Assembly: GCF_024347495.1 (NCBI RefSeq)
Contig: NZ_AP025491.1
Location: 310,001 to 374,000 of the forward strand
From: Vibrio gallaecicus
Lineage (GTDB): Bacteria; Pseudomonadota; Gammaproteobacteria; Enterobacterales; Vibrionaceae
Direction: 5' to 3'
Length of the DNA: 64,000 bases
Shown piece by piece: positions 36,301 to 46,050 of the stretch. The position numbers were made by a program, and so were the translations under genes. The first letter of the stretch is position 1, and every line of letters begins with the position of its first letter. The notes beneath the pieces were generated by a model. The model ran no database searches. It had not been told where the DNA came from and saw nothing but the letters and a program-made list of their open reading frames with translations.

Positions 36301-37236
36301 ATGAAAGTGGTTGAAAGTCCTAAGCTTTCTGTTGCTATGTTGGCACCAAAATATTGGCTGATTTGGTTGGGTTTTGGTTTATTGGCATTAACTGTGAATA
36401 TTTTACCTTATTGGGTATTGCAAAAAATTGGCTTTGGAATAGGTAGCCTATCAAAGCTTGTATTGGGAAGGCGGTCTAAGGTTGCGTATCGAAACTTTCA
36501 GTTAAGTTTTCCAGAATTATCAGATGATGAGATAAAGAATCTCGTTAATGATAATTTTAAAAAGACAGGCTTAGCGTTAATTGAAACGGGAATGGCTTGG
36601 TTTTGGCCCGATTGGCGAGTGAAAAAGCATATGGCTGTGATTGGACAGGATATGCTGATAGAACAAGAAAAGAATAACCGTGGTGTTTTGGTTGTCTGCG
36701 GACACTTTCTGAACCTAGAAATGACAGCTCGTATATTCAGTTTCTTTGCACCAGGCTACGGCGTTTATCGTGCTCACACGAACTTAGTGTATGAATTCAT
36801 ACAGCATAGAGGTCGAACTTGGAAAGGTCACCAGATGATCGATCGGTCTGACTTAAAAGGTATGATTCGAGTGCTAAAGTCGGGTAACCGTTTGTGGTAT
36901 CTACCTGACCATGATTATGGAAGAACTAGCTCTGTATTTGTTCCTTTTTTTGGAGTAAATGAAGCGGCAACAACATCGGGTTCAAGCTTCCTTATTGATA
37001 TGAGTAGATGTGCCGTAATGTCCGCAGTGACCGTTCGTAAACAAAGTCAATATACATTGGAAATTAGCGATGACTTAAGTGCTAAGTTCCCTCGAAAGTC
37101 TCCTGAAATTGCTGCAAGGTTAATGAATGAAGAGATTGAGAGAATGATTAAAAGAGACGTAAGCGCGTGGATGTGGTTACACCGCAGGTTTAAAACTTTG
37201 CCTGAAGGCTATCAAGGTGGCTGCCGTTACTCTTAA
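36301..37236 (+). CDS. LpxL/LpxM-family lipid A secondary acyltransferase
   Basis: 311 residues. One N-terminal membrane helix (about 15-45), then the HxxxxE motif in GHFLNLEMT (His135, Glu140), the catalytic pair of the HtrB/MsbB family, and RTWKGHQMIDRSDLKG and LPDHDYG blocks. It adds a secondary acyl chain to the lipid A precursor at the inner membrane, using acyl-ACP. Which of LpxL, LpxM or LpxN is not decided by sequence. A strong bidirectional terminator follows. Confidence 0.9.
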   Translation: MKVVESPKLSVAMLAPKYWLIWLGFGLLALTVNILPYWVLQKIGFGIGSLSKLVLGRRSKVAYRNFQLSFPELSDDEIKNLVNDNFKKTGLALIETGMAWFWPDWRVKKHMAVIGQDMLIEQEKNNRGVLVVCGHFLNLEMTARIFSFFAPGYGVYRAHTNLVYEFIQHRGRTWKGHQMIDRSDLKGMIRVLKSGNRLWYLPDHDYGRTSSVFVPFFGVNEAATTSGSSFLIDMSRCAVMSAVTVRKQSQYTLEISDDLSAKFPRKSPEIAARLMNEEIERMIKRDVSAWMWLHRRFKTLPEGYQGGCRYS

Positions 37237-37360
37237 TTTCCGTTAGCTTAGCCATAGATTTACTATAACGTTCGTTTTTGGCTGCAATTGTTTGAGTTAA
37301 TTATTTGAAATAGCTTGCGCATAATTGAGCTTGGACATAATTGAGATGATACGCTAAGTA

Positions 37361-37397
37361 AAAAGCCCCCTGCATCAGACATGCAGGGGGCTTTTTT
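37361..37397. terminator. Strong bidirectional terminator, acyltransferase / transketolase
   Basis: A perfect 15-bp stem, AAAAGCCCCCTGCAT with ATGCAGGGGGCTTTT around CAGAC, followed by T on the plus strand and by T on the minus strand. Serves both converging transcription units. Confidence 0.9.
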
Positions 37398-37514
37398 GAT
37401 TCTATAACTTCTATCTAGTAGTGTAATAATTTAAGCCAATAATGTAGACGCTCAAGTTATTTTCACAACCAACTAAGGTGAAGTTGAATCTCGAGAGACT
37501 CAACTATCACACTG

Positions 37515-39506
37515 TTAAGCTAGAATTTCTTTCGCTGTGTTTACTACGTTTTCAGTAGTGAAACCGAACATCTTGAATAGCTCACCTGCTGGTGCAGATT
37601 CGCCAAACGTTGTCATACCGATGATCTTGCCACCGAAGCCAACGTACTTGTACCAGAAATCAGCGATGCCAGCTTCTACAGCGATACGAGCTGTAACGTC
37701 AGATGGCAGTACAGACTCACGGTACTCAGCGTCTTGCTTATCGAACGCGTCAGTTGCAGGCATAGATACTACGCGTACCGCTTTACCTTCAGCTGTAAGT
37801 TCAGCAGCAGCGCTAACCGCTAGCTCAACTTCAGAACCTGTAGCGATGATGATTAGCTCAGGTTTACCAGCACAATCTTTCAGGATGTAACCACCCTTAG
37901 CGATGTTTGCTACTTGCTCTGCGTCACGGTCTTGTTGTGCAAGGTTTTGACGAGAGAAGATAAGTGCAGAAGGACCATCTTTGCGTTCGATTGCTAGTTT
38001 CCAAGCAACAGCAGACTCAACTTGGTCACATGGGCGCCATGTGCTCATGTTTGGAGTCAGGCGTAGAGATGCGATCTGCTCAACCGGTTGGTGAGTTGGA
38101 CCATCTTCGCCAAGACCGATAGAGTCATGCGTGTAAACTTGGATGTTCTGAGTTTTCATCAGAGCAGCCATACGCATCGCGTTACGAGCGTATTCCATGA
38201 ACATTAGGAACGTTGCGCCGTATGGTACGAAACCACCGTGCAGAGCGATACCGTTCATGATAGCCGTCATACCGAATTCACGTACACCGTAGTGGATGTA
38301 GTTACCCGAGAAGTCGTTTGCTTCAAGAGACTTAGAACCAGACCACATAGTTAGGTTAGAAGGCGCAAGGTCAGCAGAGCCGCCCATGAATTCAGGTAGC
38401 ATAGCACCGAATGCTTCTAGAGCATTTTGAGATGCTTTACGTGATGCGATGTTAGCTGGGTTAGCTTGAAGATCAGCGATGATTGCCGATGTTTTCTCTT
38501 CCCACTCAGCTGGAAGGTCACCGTTTACGCGGCGTTTGAATTCAGCTGCCAGCTCAGGGTATGCTGCTTCATAAGCTGCAAGTTTCTCGTTCCACGCTGC
38601 TTCCTTAGCTGCGCCTGCTTCTTTCGCATCCCACTCTGAGTAAACTTCCGACGGAATTTCAAAAGGACCGTGCTCCCAACCTAATTCTTTACGTGTTGCT
38701 GCAATTTCTTCAGCGCCTAGTGGTGCACCGTGACAGTCGTGCGTACCTGCTTTGTTTGGAGAACCAAAGCCAATAACTGTTTTAGTACAGATTAGAGTCG
38801 GGCGAGGATCCGCTTTAGCGGCTTCGATTGCAGCATTGATAGCGTCAGCGTCGTGGCCATCTACAGCTGGGATTACGTGCCAGCCGTATGCTTCAAAACG
38901 CTTAGGTGTATCGTCAGAGAACCAACCTTCAACTTCACCATCAATAGAGATACCGTTGTCATCCCAGAAAGCAACCAGCTTACCAAGACCTAGCGTACCT
39001 GCTAGAGAACATGCTTCGTGAGAGATACCTTCCATCAGACAGCCATCACCCATGAATGCATAAGTGTAGTGGTCTACGATGTCGTGGCCTTCTTTGTTGA
39101 ACTGTGCAGCAAGAGCTTTCTCAGCCATTGCCATACCAACAGCGTTAGTGATGCCTTGACCTAGAGGACCAGTCGTTGTTTCGATACCTGGTGCGTAACC
39201 GTACTCAGGGTGACCTGGAGTCTTAGAGTGTAGTTGACGGAAGTTCTTAAGATCTTCAATTGAAAGCTCGTAACCTGCTAGGTGAAGCAGAGAGTAAATC
39301 AGCATTGAACCATGGCCGTTAGACAGGATAAAACGGTCGCGGTCAGCCCACTCAGGGTTTGATGGGTTGTGGTTTAGGTGAGAACGCCAAAGTACTTCAG
39401 CGATGTCAGCCATACCCATAGGAGCGCCTGGGTGACCAGAGTTTGCTTGTTGTACACCGTCCATGCTCAAAGCACGAATAGCGTTAGCTAGATGTTTGCG
39501 ATTCAT
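37515..39506 (-). CDS. tkt: Transketolase
   Basis: 663 residues from the ATG at 39506, the same length as E. coli TktA; GGAAG stands 5 bases upstream. TPP-binding motif [13 protein letters not shown], active-site region [10 protein letters not shown], and the N-terminal family sequence [16 protein letters not shown]. It moves two-carbon units between sugar phosphates in the non-oxidative pentose phosphate pathway. Second gene of a tal-tkt operon; an 89-bp gap with a hairpin separates them. Confidence 0.97.
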   Translation of the reverse strand: MNRKHLANAIRALSMDGVQQANSGHPGAPMGMADIAEVLWRSHLNHNPSNPEWADRDRFILSNGHGSMLIYSLLHLAGYELSIEDLKNFRQLHSKTPGHPEYGYAPGIETTTGPLGQGITNAVGMAMAEKALAAQFNKEGHDIVDHYTYAFMGDGCLMEGISHEACSLAGTLGLGKLVAFWDDNGISIDGEVEGWFSDDTPKRFEAYGWHVIPAVDGHDADAINAAIEAAKADPRPTLICTKTVIGFGSPNKAGTHDCHGAPLGAEEIAATRKELGWEHGPFEIPSEVYSEWDAKEAGAAKEAAWNEKLAAYEAAYPELAAEFKRRVNGDLPAEWEEKTSAIIADLQANPANIASRKASQNALEAFGAMLPEFMGGSADLAPSNLTMWSGSKSLEANDFSGNYIHYGVREFGMTAIMNGIALHGGFVPYGATFLMFMEYARNAMRMAALMKTQNIQVYTHDSIGLGEDGPTHQPVEQIASLRLTPNMSTWRPCDQVESAVAWKLAIERKDGPSALIFSRQNLAQQDRDAEQVANIAKGGYILKDCAGKPELIIIATGSEVELAVSAAAELTAEGKAVRVVSMPATDAFDKQDAEYRESVLPSDVTARIAVEAGIADFWYKYVGFGGKIIGMTTFGESAPAGELFKMFGFTTENVVNTAKEILA

Positions 39507-39555
39507 AATTGCTTCCAATAGAGTCTAAATTAGAAATTTATAGTTTTGAAATAAG

Positions 39556-39583
39556 AGAGGAACGAAATTCGTTCCTCTTTTTT
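39556..39583. terminator. Hairpin between tal and tkt
   Basis: AGAGGAACGAA (39556-39566) and TTCGTTCCTCT (39568-39578) form a perfect 11-bp stem. The full T run is on the plus strand, while transcription of tal-tkt goes the other way, where T content is weaker. It may be an attenuator or an mRNA-stabilising stem. Confidence 0.6.
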
Positions 39584-39595
39584 ATATGGTAGTGA

Positions 39596-40546
39596 TTACA
39601 GCTTAGCTGCGATCATGTCTTCTAGTTTACCTTGGTCAACTGCGAAGTTACGGATACCTTCAGCCAGTTTCTCAACAGCCATTGCGTCTTGGTTGTGGTC
39701 CCATAGGAACTCAGCGTGAGTCATTGCTGCAGGGCGCTCTTTAGTACCGTTAGAGTCGATTAGCTTCTCTACAACTTCACCTTCAGCCGCTTCTAGGTCA
39801 GCTAGAAGTTGAGGTGCGATAGTTAGACGGTCACAACCAGCAAGTTCAAGGATCTCGCCGATGTTACGGAAGCTTGCGCCCATAACAACAGTCTTGTAAC
39901 CGTGCTCTTTGTAGTAGTTGTAGATGTCTGAAACAGAGATAACGCCTGGATCTTCAGAAGCTTCAAAGTCACGACCTTCTTTCGCTTTGTACCAGTCCAT
40001 GATGCGACCAACGAAAGGAGAGATTAGGAATACGCCAGCTTCAGCACAAGCACGAGCTTGAGCGAAAGAGAATAGAAGCGTTAGGTTACAGTTGATGCCT
40101 TCTTTTTCTAGGATTTCAGCAGCACGGATGCCTTCCCAAGTAGAAGCTAGTTTGATAAGGATACGGTCGTTAGTGATGCCAGCGTCGTTGTACATTTTGA
40201 TTAGTTGACGAGCTTTAGTCACACTGCCTTCTAAGTCGTAAGAAAGACGAGCGTCAACTTCAGTTGAAATACGACCAGGAACAACTTTAAGGATTTCTTT
40301 ACCGATGTTCACGTTCAGCATGTCACAAGTATCTTGAACTTGCTGTGCTTTGTCGCCGCTTTGAGCTTTAGCGTATTCGATAGAAGCATCAATTAAAGGT
40401 GCGTACTCAGCAATTTGAGCAGCCTTAAGAATTAGAGAAGGGTTAGTAGTTGCATCTTCAGGTGTGTACTTGCTGATAGCTTCGATATCACCAGTGTCCG
40501 CTACAACAGTTGTAAGTTTACGTAGTTGCTCTAATTTATTGCTCAT
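39596..40546 (-). CDS. tal: Transaldolase
   Basis: 316 residues. The Schiff-base lysine is Lys132 in [12 protein letters not shown], the same numbering as E. coli TalB, with TTNPSL at 34-39 and [12 protein letters not shown] also conserved. It swaps three-carbon units in the pentose phosphate pathway. First gene of the tal-tkt operon; a SorC-family regulator diverges 452 bp upstream. Confidence 0.97.
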   Translation of the reverse strand: MSNKLEQLRKLTTVVADTGDIEAISKYTPEDATTNPSLILKAAQIAEYAPLIDASIEYAKAQSGDKAQQVQDTCDMLNVNIGKEILKVVPGRISTEVDARLSYDLEGSVTKARQLIKMYNDAGITNDRILIKLASTWEGIRAAEILEKEGINCNLTLLFSFAQARACAEAGVFLISPFVGRIMDWYKAKEGRDFEASEDPGVISVSDIYNYYKEHGYKTVVMGASFRNIGEILELAGCDRLTIAPQLLADLEAAEGEVVEKLIDSNGTKERPAAMTHAEFLWDHNQDAMAVEKLAEGIRNFAVDQGKLEDMIAAKL

Positions 40547-40998
40547 TGTTGATCATCCTATGTCTTGGGCAACACTTCATCAAAATGAAGCGTGGGCATT
40601 TGCAAGCTAACTCATCCACATTCATAAATTTGGTTAGTAGAAAGTGTATGAGTTTAAATTTTCAATTGAGCGAACATTTGTCTCGAACATATGATCGCTC
40701 AATGAGTAAATGATGTAGCCATATTTATCTGATCTAGCGGTAAAGTCAATTACGAATGACTGTTAATAGTGACTTTAATCAAATATATTTATCATCAGTC
40801 ACCATAAGGCTTTCAAGCAAACGTTTAGCAATAATTCAATCCCTTTTATCCCCATCCTATATTCACCTAAATATACCTGAGAATATGTAACTTGAATGAG
40901 CAAATGCTCAGTGTGTATAATGAATTTAGATGAAAAGATAAGAATATGGCGAAGTCTATCTTAGGTGAAATAATTGTTAATGGTGGGTTAAATAGAAT
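40547..40998. promoter_or_regulatory. tal/SorC divergent control region with candidate operators
   Basis: 452 bp without a gene. A perfect inverted repeat ATTGAGCGA (40665-40673) / TCGCTCAAT (40695-40703) encloses two GAACAT motifs. A second, compact dyad TGAGCAAATGCTCA (40897-40910) lies near the regulator gene. The shared GA(A/G)CA...TG core suggests one regulator binds at both ends, most likely the SorC-type protein. Promoter boxes for the two genes were not assigned. Confidence 0.45.
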
Positions 40999-42003
40999 AT
41001 GTCTAATAATATTCAAGATGTTTCGGAAGAAAATACCGATGTACTAACAGAAATTGCCGTTGCTTATTACCAAGACGGAGCGACTCAAGAAGAAATATCA
41101 AAAAAGTTCTCAATCTCACGTGCAAAGGTAGGGCGAATGCTCAAACAAGCGAGAGATGAAGGGATAGTCGATATTACGGTGAAGTACCACCCAGTGTTTA
41201 GTGCCAAAATTGAGCAGAGATTGATTGAACGTTTTGGTGTTAAACGAGCTTTAGTGGCGCTTGACCAACCTCAAGAAGAACAGCAACGGTTACAGGTGGC
41301 AGGATTGGTATCAAAGTACTTAACCAGCTCACTTAAGAATGGAATGGTAGTGACAGTAGGGCAGGGGCGAAATGTATCTTCTGTTGCACACCATGTTGGC
41401 GTAATCACCCCACGTGATTGTAAGTTCGTTTGCGGTATTGGTGGTATTCACCCAAGAGGCGGTATGTTTAACGCGGATCATATTTGTCGTCAGCTAGCTA
41501 AAAAATATGGCGGCAGTTCAGAAACCTTGTATGCCCCTGCGTATGCGGAAAACAGAGACCAAAAGTTAGCATTCATGCAAAACGCGACCGTCAAGCAAAC
41601 TCTGGATTTGGCACGTAAAGCAGATGTTGCATTGGTCGGTATTGGTGATATGAGCGAGAACAGCTACATGGTTGACTTAGGCTGGTTTACCGCTGATGAA
41701 GTGGTTCAGTCACGATTACTGCAAGGCGTGGTTGGGGATTTTGCTGGTTACGACTTCTTCGATGTGCATGGTAAAGCTGCAAATACCGTCATGAGTGACC
41801 GAGTAATTGGATTGGGCTTAGAGGAGTATCGCGCAATCTCTGATGTTATTGCTATTGCGGCGGAAAACAGTAAGCCACTCGCTTTATTAGGTGCGTTGCG
41901 TTCCGGAGTTGTAGATGTAATTGCCACGACGGTAAGTAATGCTTTAACGGTTTTAAATCTAGACGAGCAGCTCAGCGTGAGCAACCCAAACGGCAGTGAA
42001 TAG
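40999..42003 (+). CDS. SorC-family sugar-binding transcriptional regulator
   Basis: 334 residues. N-terminal helix-turn-helix (about 27-55: TQEEISKKFSISRAKVGRMLKQARDEG) and a C-terminal sugar-phosphate-binding domain (about 75-325) with VTVGQGRNVSSVAHHV. The family responds to sugar phosphates. It is divergent to the tal-tkt operon and likely controls it in response to a pentose or related sugar phosphate; the ligand is inferred. An imperfect inverted repeat lies beyond its stop. Confidence 0.85.
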   Translation: MSNNIQDVSEENTDVLTEIAVAYYQDGATQEEISKKFSISRAKVGRMLKQARDEGIVDITVKYHPVFSAKIEQRLIERFGVKRALVALDQPQEEQQRLQVAGLVSKYLTSSLKNGMVVTVGQGRNVSSVAHHVGVITPRDCKFVCGIGGIHPRGGMFNADHICRQLAKKYGGSSETLYAPAYAENRDQKLAFMQNATVKQTLDLARKADVALVGIGDMSENSYMVDLGWFTADEVVQSRLLQGVVGDFAGYDFFDVHGKAANTVMSDRVIGLGLEEYRAISDVIAIAAENSKPLALLGALRSGVVDVIATTVSNALTVLNLDEQLSVSNPNGSE

Positions 42004-42021
42004 CAAAGCAACTCCCTGTAT

Positions 42022-42130
42022 CGCTGAATTCACTATTTGATCAAGTCATGGAAAAAACGCCCCTAGTTGAAACCGGTGTAATAATGGGGATAACAATTAG
42101 ACATGACTCGAATAGTGAATTTGTTCAGCG
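42022..42130. repeat. 109-bp element bounded by imperfect inverted repeats
   Basis: The 29-base left end (CGCTGAATTCACTATTTGATCAAGTCATG without its gaps) is the inverse of the right end (42102-42130), with two 3-base gaps. Its interior of about 51 bp shows no gene. Long loop and ends suggest a miniature mobile element or a large regulatory hairpin upstream of the chitinase gene. Flanking target duplications were not found. Confidence 0.5.
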
Positions 42131-42181
42131 GTTGAAAGAATTATCACTCTTTAATGTTAAGCCACATTAAAGGAGATAATT

Positions 42182-43549
42182 ATGAAACTGTCATTTATTA
42201 CACGAGCCATTTCTAGCAATAGTGATCAATCAAGTTCTATCTTTAAATCTAATCCTATCAGCGCGCTTAGCTTAATAGCAGCAGCTTGTATACTCACACC
42301 TACAGCACATGCCGATGATAAAGTTGTCGCCGGGTACTTTGCTGATTGGCAATACCTGAATAAAGACAACCCTTATACTGTTGATGACATACCAGCAGAC
42401 AAGCTATCTCATATTATCTACGCCTTCTTAAGCATGTGTGGTCCCCACACAGGAGCCGGTGAGCCAGTCCAAAAACAAATTCAGCAGCAATGTGCGGATA
42501 AAGACCCCTTTACTGCGATTATTGTGGATAAAAAATCGGCATTAGAAGTCGATTTTGGTGATGTGAATGTAGATGTTGGCTATAAAGGTCATTTTGCCCA
42601 GTTAGCTCAGCTTAAAGCCGACAATAAAGACATTGTAATATTGCCATCATTCGGCGGGTGGACAATGTCTGAACCTTTTCATGCGATGGCGAAAGATCCT
42701 AAAGCCATTGCACACTTTTCCAAAACGGCTGTTGAGTTGATCCAAAAATATGACTTTTTTGATGGTATTGATCTTGATTGGGAATACCCAGGAGGCGGCG
42801 GTTTAACCACTTCGCCTTGGAACCCAGAAACTAAGCTCACTGATGAGCAGAAAGCGTCAGAACGAGAGGCTTTCACGCTGTTAGTGAAAACGCTTAGAAG
42901 TGATTTAGACGCTTTGTCGAAAAAAACGCGAAGAGACTATGAACTTTCAACGGCTGTAGGCGTGGGAGCTAAAGCTGCACAAATTGATTGGAACGCAGCC
43001 AGCCCATATTTAACGAATATGTTTGCGATGACATATGATTTCCTCGGCGGGTGGGGAACACAGACTGGTCACACAACAAACTTACATGCCACAGAGCGCA
43101 GTTGGTGGGGAATGGGCGCTGATGTGTTCATTAATCAAATGATTGAACAAGGTATCCCTAGTGAAAAGCTGGTGATCGGAGCTGCATTCTATGGTCGAGG
43201 CTGGCAAGGCACAAAAGACTTTGCTGGAGAATTACCGAAAGGTGATCTGGTTTCAGAACAAGGTGCGCAGTTTGGTACTGGCGAAAACGGTTACTTCATG
43301 TTCTGGGATCTTATGAATAATTACAGTAGCAAGCAGGGTTATGAGTACAAGTACGATGAACAAGCTCAAGCACCTTACTTGTGGAACCCTGACAAAAAAG
43401 TATTCATATCTTTCGAAGATCAACGTTCAATTAAAGCAAAGGTCGAATGGGCGAAGAAATCTGACCTAGGTGGTATTTTTACTTGGGAATTATCAGGCGA
43501 TCCTACAGGTCAACTGATAGATGTCATGCATAATGAAATGAATAAATAA
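42182..43549 (+). CDS. Secreted chitinase, glycoside hydrolase family 18
   Basis: 455 residues. A long N-terminus with signal-like stretch ending AHA/DD (about residue 44), then a GH18 barrel. The catalytic motif DGIDLDWE is at 194-201, with Glu201 as proton donor. No chitin-binding module is seen. It cleaves beta-1,4 GlcNAc bonds in the medium or at the surface. Own terminator follows. Unusually long leader before the mature part. Confidence 0.93.
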   Translation: MKLSFITRAISSNSDQSSSIFKSNPISALSLIAAACILTPTAHADDKVVAGYFADWQYLNKDNPYTVDDIPADKLSHIIYAFLSMCGPHTGAGEPVQKQIQQQCADKDPFTAIIVDKKSALEVDFGDVNVDVGYKGHFAQLAQLKADNKDIVILPSFGGWTMSEPFHAMAKDPKAIAHFSKTAVELIQKYDFFDGIDLDWEYPGGGGLTTSPWNPETKLTDEQKASEREAFTLLVKTLRSDLDALSKKTRRDYELSTAVGVGAKAAQIDWNAASPYLTNMFAMTYDFLGGWGTQTGHTTNLHATERSWWGMGADVFINQMIEQGIPSEKLVIGAAFYGRGWQGTKDFAGELPKGDLVSEQGAQFGTGENGYFMFWDLMNNYSSKQGYEYKYDEQAQAPYLWNPDKKVFISFEDQRSIKAKVEWAKKSDLGGIFTWELSGDPTGQLIDVMHNEMNK

Positions 43550-43561
43550 TTCATTAAAAAT

Positions 43562-43592
43562 AAAACACCTAGCAAATATGCTAGGTGTTTTT
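43562..43592. terminator. Bidirectional terminator between chitinase and GGDEF-EAL genes
   Basis: AAAACACCTAGCA pairs with TGCTAGGTGTTTT around AATA, with T runs on both strands. Confidence 0.85.
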
Positions 43593-43629
43593 CTATCTAC
43601 TTACTTTGCTAATCCACTTGCTCATGGTT

Positions 43630-45924
43630 CTAAATAGAAAACTCAGCATACTTAGTCTCCTGCTGATTTAGGTGAACAGCCAGCTCTTCTGAAGAGATAG
43701 GGCGGGAAAAGTAGTAGCCTTGCATCAAATCACACTTACACTCTTTAAGTACATCAAAATGTTGATTAGATTCAACACCCTCAGCCAATACAATCATTCC
43801 AAAGTTTTTGCCAATAGCGATAATATTCTGAACCATAGTAAGAGATTGTTGATCACAATGTATGTTCTCAATGAAACTCTTATCAATTTTTAGCTCATTG
43901 ATCGGTAGCGCTTTTAACATGCTTAATGATGAGTACCCTGTTCCAAAGTCATCGAGCGAAATTCTAATACCTTTCTCATGTAAGGATTCACATATTGGCT
44001 TTACGTGACTTAAATCTTCAATAAACAGGTTTTCAGTAATTTCTAAAGTCAGTAAATCAGGGTTAAATTGATATCTTTCAAGTGTCGATATCAAATGTTC
44101 AGAAAATCGTTTATTCATAAATTGACGGACTGAGATATTAATTGAAAGCCCAAATTTGATTTGCTCAGATTGATGCAGTCTAGCTATTTGTTGAATGCTA
44201 GACTCAATAATGAAAGTACCAAGGCGATTCATTAAACCTGTATTCTCGGCTATAGGGATAAAAACATCTGGCGGGATAAAACCTAACTCTTCATCTATCC
44301 ATCGAACTAAAGCCTCAACTCCATAGGTACTACCATCGGCATTCACTTGTGGTTGGAAGACCATGAATAAGCTTTTATTCTCAACTGCAAGTCTTAGTCT
44401 TTGTTCTACCTTCATCTTATAAAGGTGAGTTTCTTGCATTTCAGAAGTGAAAATACTGAAAGAATTTTGTTGCTTCTTTGCTTTATACATTGAGATATCG
44501 GCTGCTCGAAGTAAGCTATCTAAGTCGTTTCCATGTTCAGGAAACATTGAAATCCCGATACTGCAGCCGAGTAGAAACTGGGAGTCATTGACTTCATAAG
44601 GCACAGCCAAATCATCAATGATCCGTTGGGCGAGGGCTTTAACATCTTGTTCATGATTTCGAGGCGTCAGTAAGATGAATTCATCACTGGATTCCCTGAC
44701 AATTAAACATTCACTGGTATGAATATTAATAAGACGTTTTGATATTTGCTTAAGAACTTTGTCACCAAAATCATGACCATGCGTATCGTTCACACTTTTA
44801 AAGTTGTCGATATCAATGAACAATAATGAAAATGGCTTGGTTTTGTTACCTAGCCAGTGATGGATGTCATTTCTCATATACTGCCTGTTCGGCAATAAAG
44901 TCAGAGGATCGTGACTTGCCTGATACACTAGCTGCTCTTTTGCGACCATTTCACTTTTGGCAATAGAATTTACGAGTAAATAAAAACCAATATGTAAAAG
45001 TATAAAGACTAAGAAATAAACAAGAAATTCTTTAGCGAAGAGCTCGTCTACGTACGTGAGATCTGTTTGACCTACCACCCACAATTTATAGTCTCGAAGA
45101 TATTTTGCGGTAACAATGGCGTTTATTTGAGGATCAGAGGTTGCGATGGAATAGCTTTGATTACTGAGTTTTATTTCCTCAATGCTAATGTCATGTTGTT
45201 CTGCCACTTTAGCCGTGATGACCTTATACATGTTCGCATCAACAGTTTCATTATATCGAGCTACAGAATGAATAGGTGATGATTCAAATTGACGAAAGTG
45301 ATCGGCGCGTATGAGCAGTAATTCATTGTAATCGCCATAGTGAGTATTATCATTAAAAACTAATGTACTATTCAATTGCAAACCAGCTGTCATAACGGCT
45401 TGCACGCCTTTTCCAGGTAAAGAAATCGCTTTTCTAATCGGAATGATTAAGCTATTGAGAGACTCGTGAAAATAAGTTCTTCCTAGAATCATCTTGTCAC
45501 TGTTGAGCGCTTCTATAAATGAATCTCTGGTGTGTGGTCTTTCCATTAAGCCGGGCAAAGTCGATAAGCTGAGGTTGGAACTTACGGCAATGAAGTTTCC
45601 TTCTTTGTTAGTAAGTCCGAAAGCGGCAATCGCGGGGTGAGTATCGAGTAATTGGTCAAGTATTGGTCTAATCTGTAGGGCTGCTGTACGCGTGAAGTCA
45701 GATTGCTGTACGAGCTGATGACCAACCACCTCTAGTAGAGCTTCTTGACTGGTTAATAGAGAATTAACTGATGTTGAAAAGAGTTCGACTTGAAGGTGTT
45801 GCTTGTCTACAAAGTCTTCTCTGTTCGCATCCCACTTGTTGTAACCTAGCAATGTGAAAAGTATCAGGGTGATTGAGACAATCAGAAAATACAACATCCA
45901 GATATTTTTCTTGAATACAGCCAT
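43630..45924 (-). CDS. GGDEF-EAL c-di-GMP protein, GGDEF site degenerate, EAL intact
   Basis: About 764 residues from the ATG at 45924; a TTG at 45984 would add 20. Membrane helix, a periplasmic sensor domain of about 280 residues, second helix, then GGDEF and EAL domains. The GGDEF active site reads RESSDEF, so cyclase activity is unlikely. The EAL domain keeps EALVRW, the DDFGTGYSSL loop and the LKIDKSF block. Likely a phosphodiesterase whose GGDEF-like part may bind GTP. Monocistronic, ends at a strong terminator. Confidence 0.9.
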   Translation of the reverse strand: MAVFKKNIWMLYFLIVSITLILFTLLGYNKWDANREDFVDKQHLQVELFSTSVNSLLTSQEALLEVVGHQLVQQSDFTRTAALQIRPILDQLLDTHPAIAAFGLTNKEGNFIAVSSNLSLSTLPGLMERPHTRDSFIEALNSDKMILGRTYFHESLNSLIIPIRKAISLPGKGVQAVMTAGLQLNSTLVFNDNTHYGDYNELLLIRADHFRQFESSPIHSVARYNETVDANMYKVITAKVAEQHDISIEEIKLSNQSYSIATSDPQINAIVTAKYLRDYKLWVVGQTDLTYVDELFAKEFLVYFLVFILLHIGFYLLVNSIAKSEMVAKEQLVYQASHDPLTLLPNRQYMRNDIHHWLGNKTKPFSLLFIDIDNFKSVNDTHGHDFGDKVLKQISKRLINIHTSECLIVRESSDEFILLTPRNHEQDVKALAQRIIDDLAVPYEVNDSQFLLGCSIGISMFPEHGNDLDSLLRAADISMYKAKKQQNSFSIFTSEMQETHLYKMKVEQRLRLAVENKSLFMVFQPQVNADGSTYGVEALVRWIDEELGFIPPDVFIPIAENTGLMNRLGTFIIESSIQQIARLHQSEQIKFGLSINISVRQFMNKRFSEHLISTLERYQFNPDLLTLEITENLFIEDLSHVKPICESLHEKGIRISLDDFGTGYSSLSMLKALPINELKIDKSFIENIHCDQQSLTMVQNIIAIGKNFGMIVLAEGVESNQHFDVLKECKCDLMQGYYFSRPISSEELAVHLNQQETKYAEFSI

Positions 45925-46050
45925 AGAAGTCTTCTTTTGTGATGAAATTCTTAACTCGTTTAGTTCTTTAAGCTTGGTTTTCAATCGCTTGAATTCTGGG
46001 ATTTAAAGCCACTATTACTGAGGTTAAAGCAACGGCTACTGAAACTAAAA

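Noticed and set aside
37537..37890. Plus-strand frame opposite transketolase
   Set aside because: It is a codon-bias shadow of a conserved gene.
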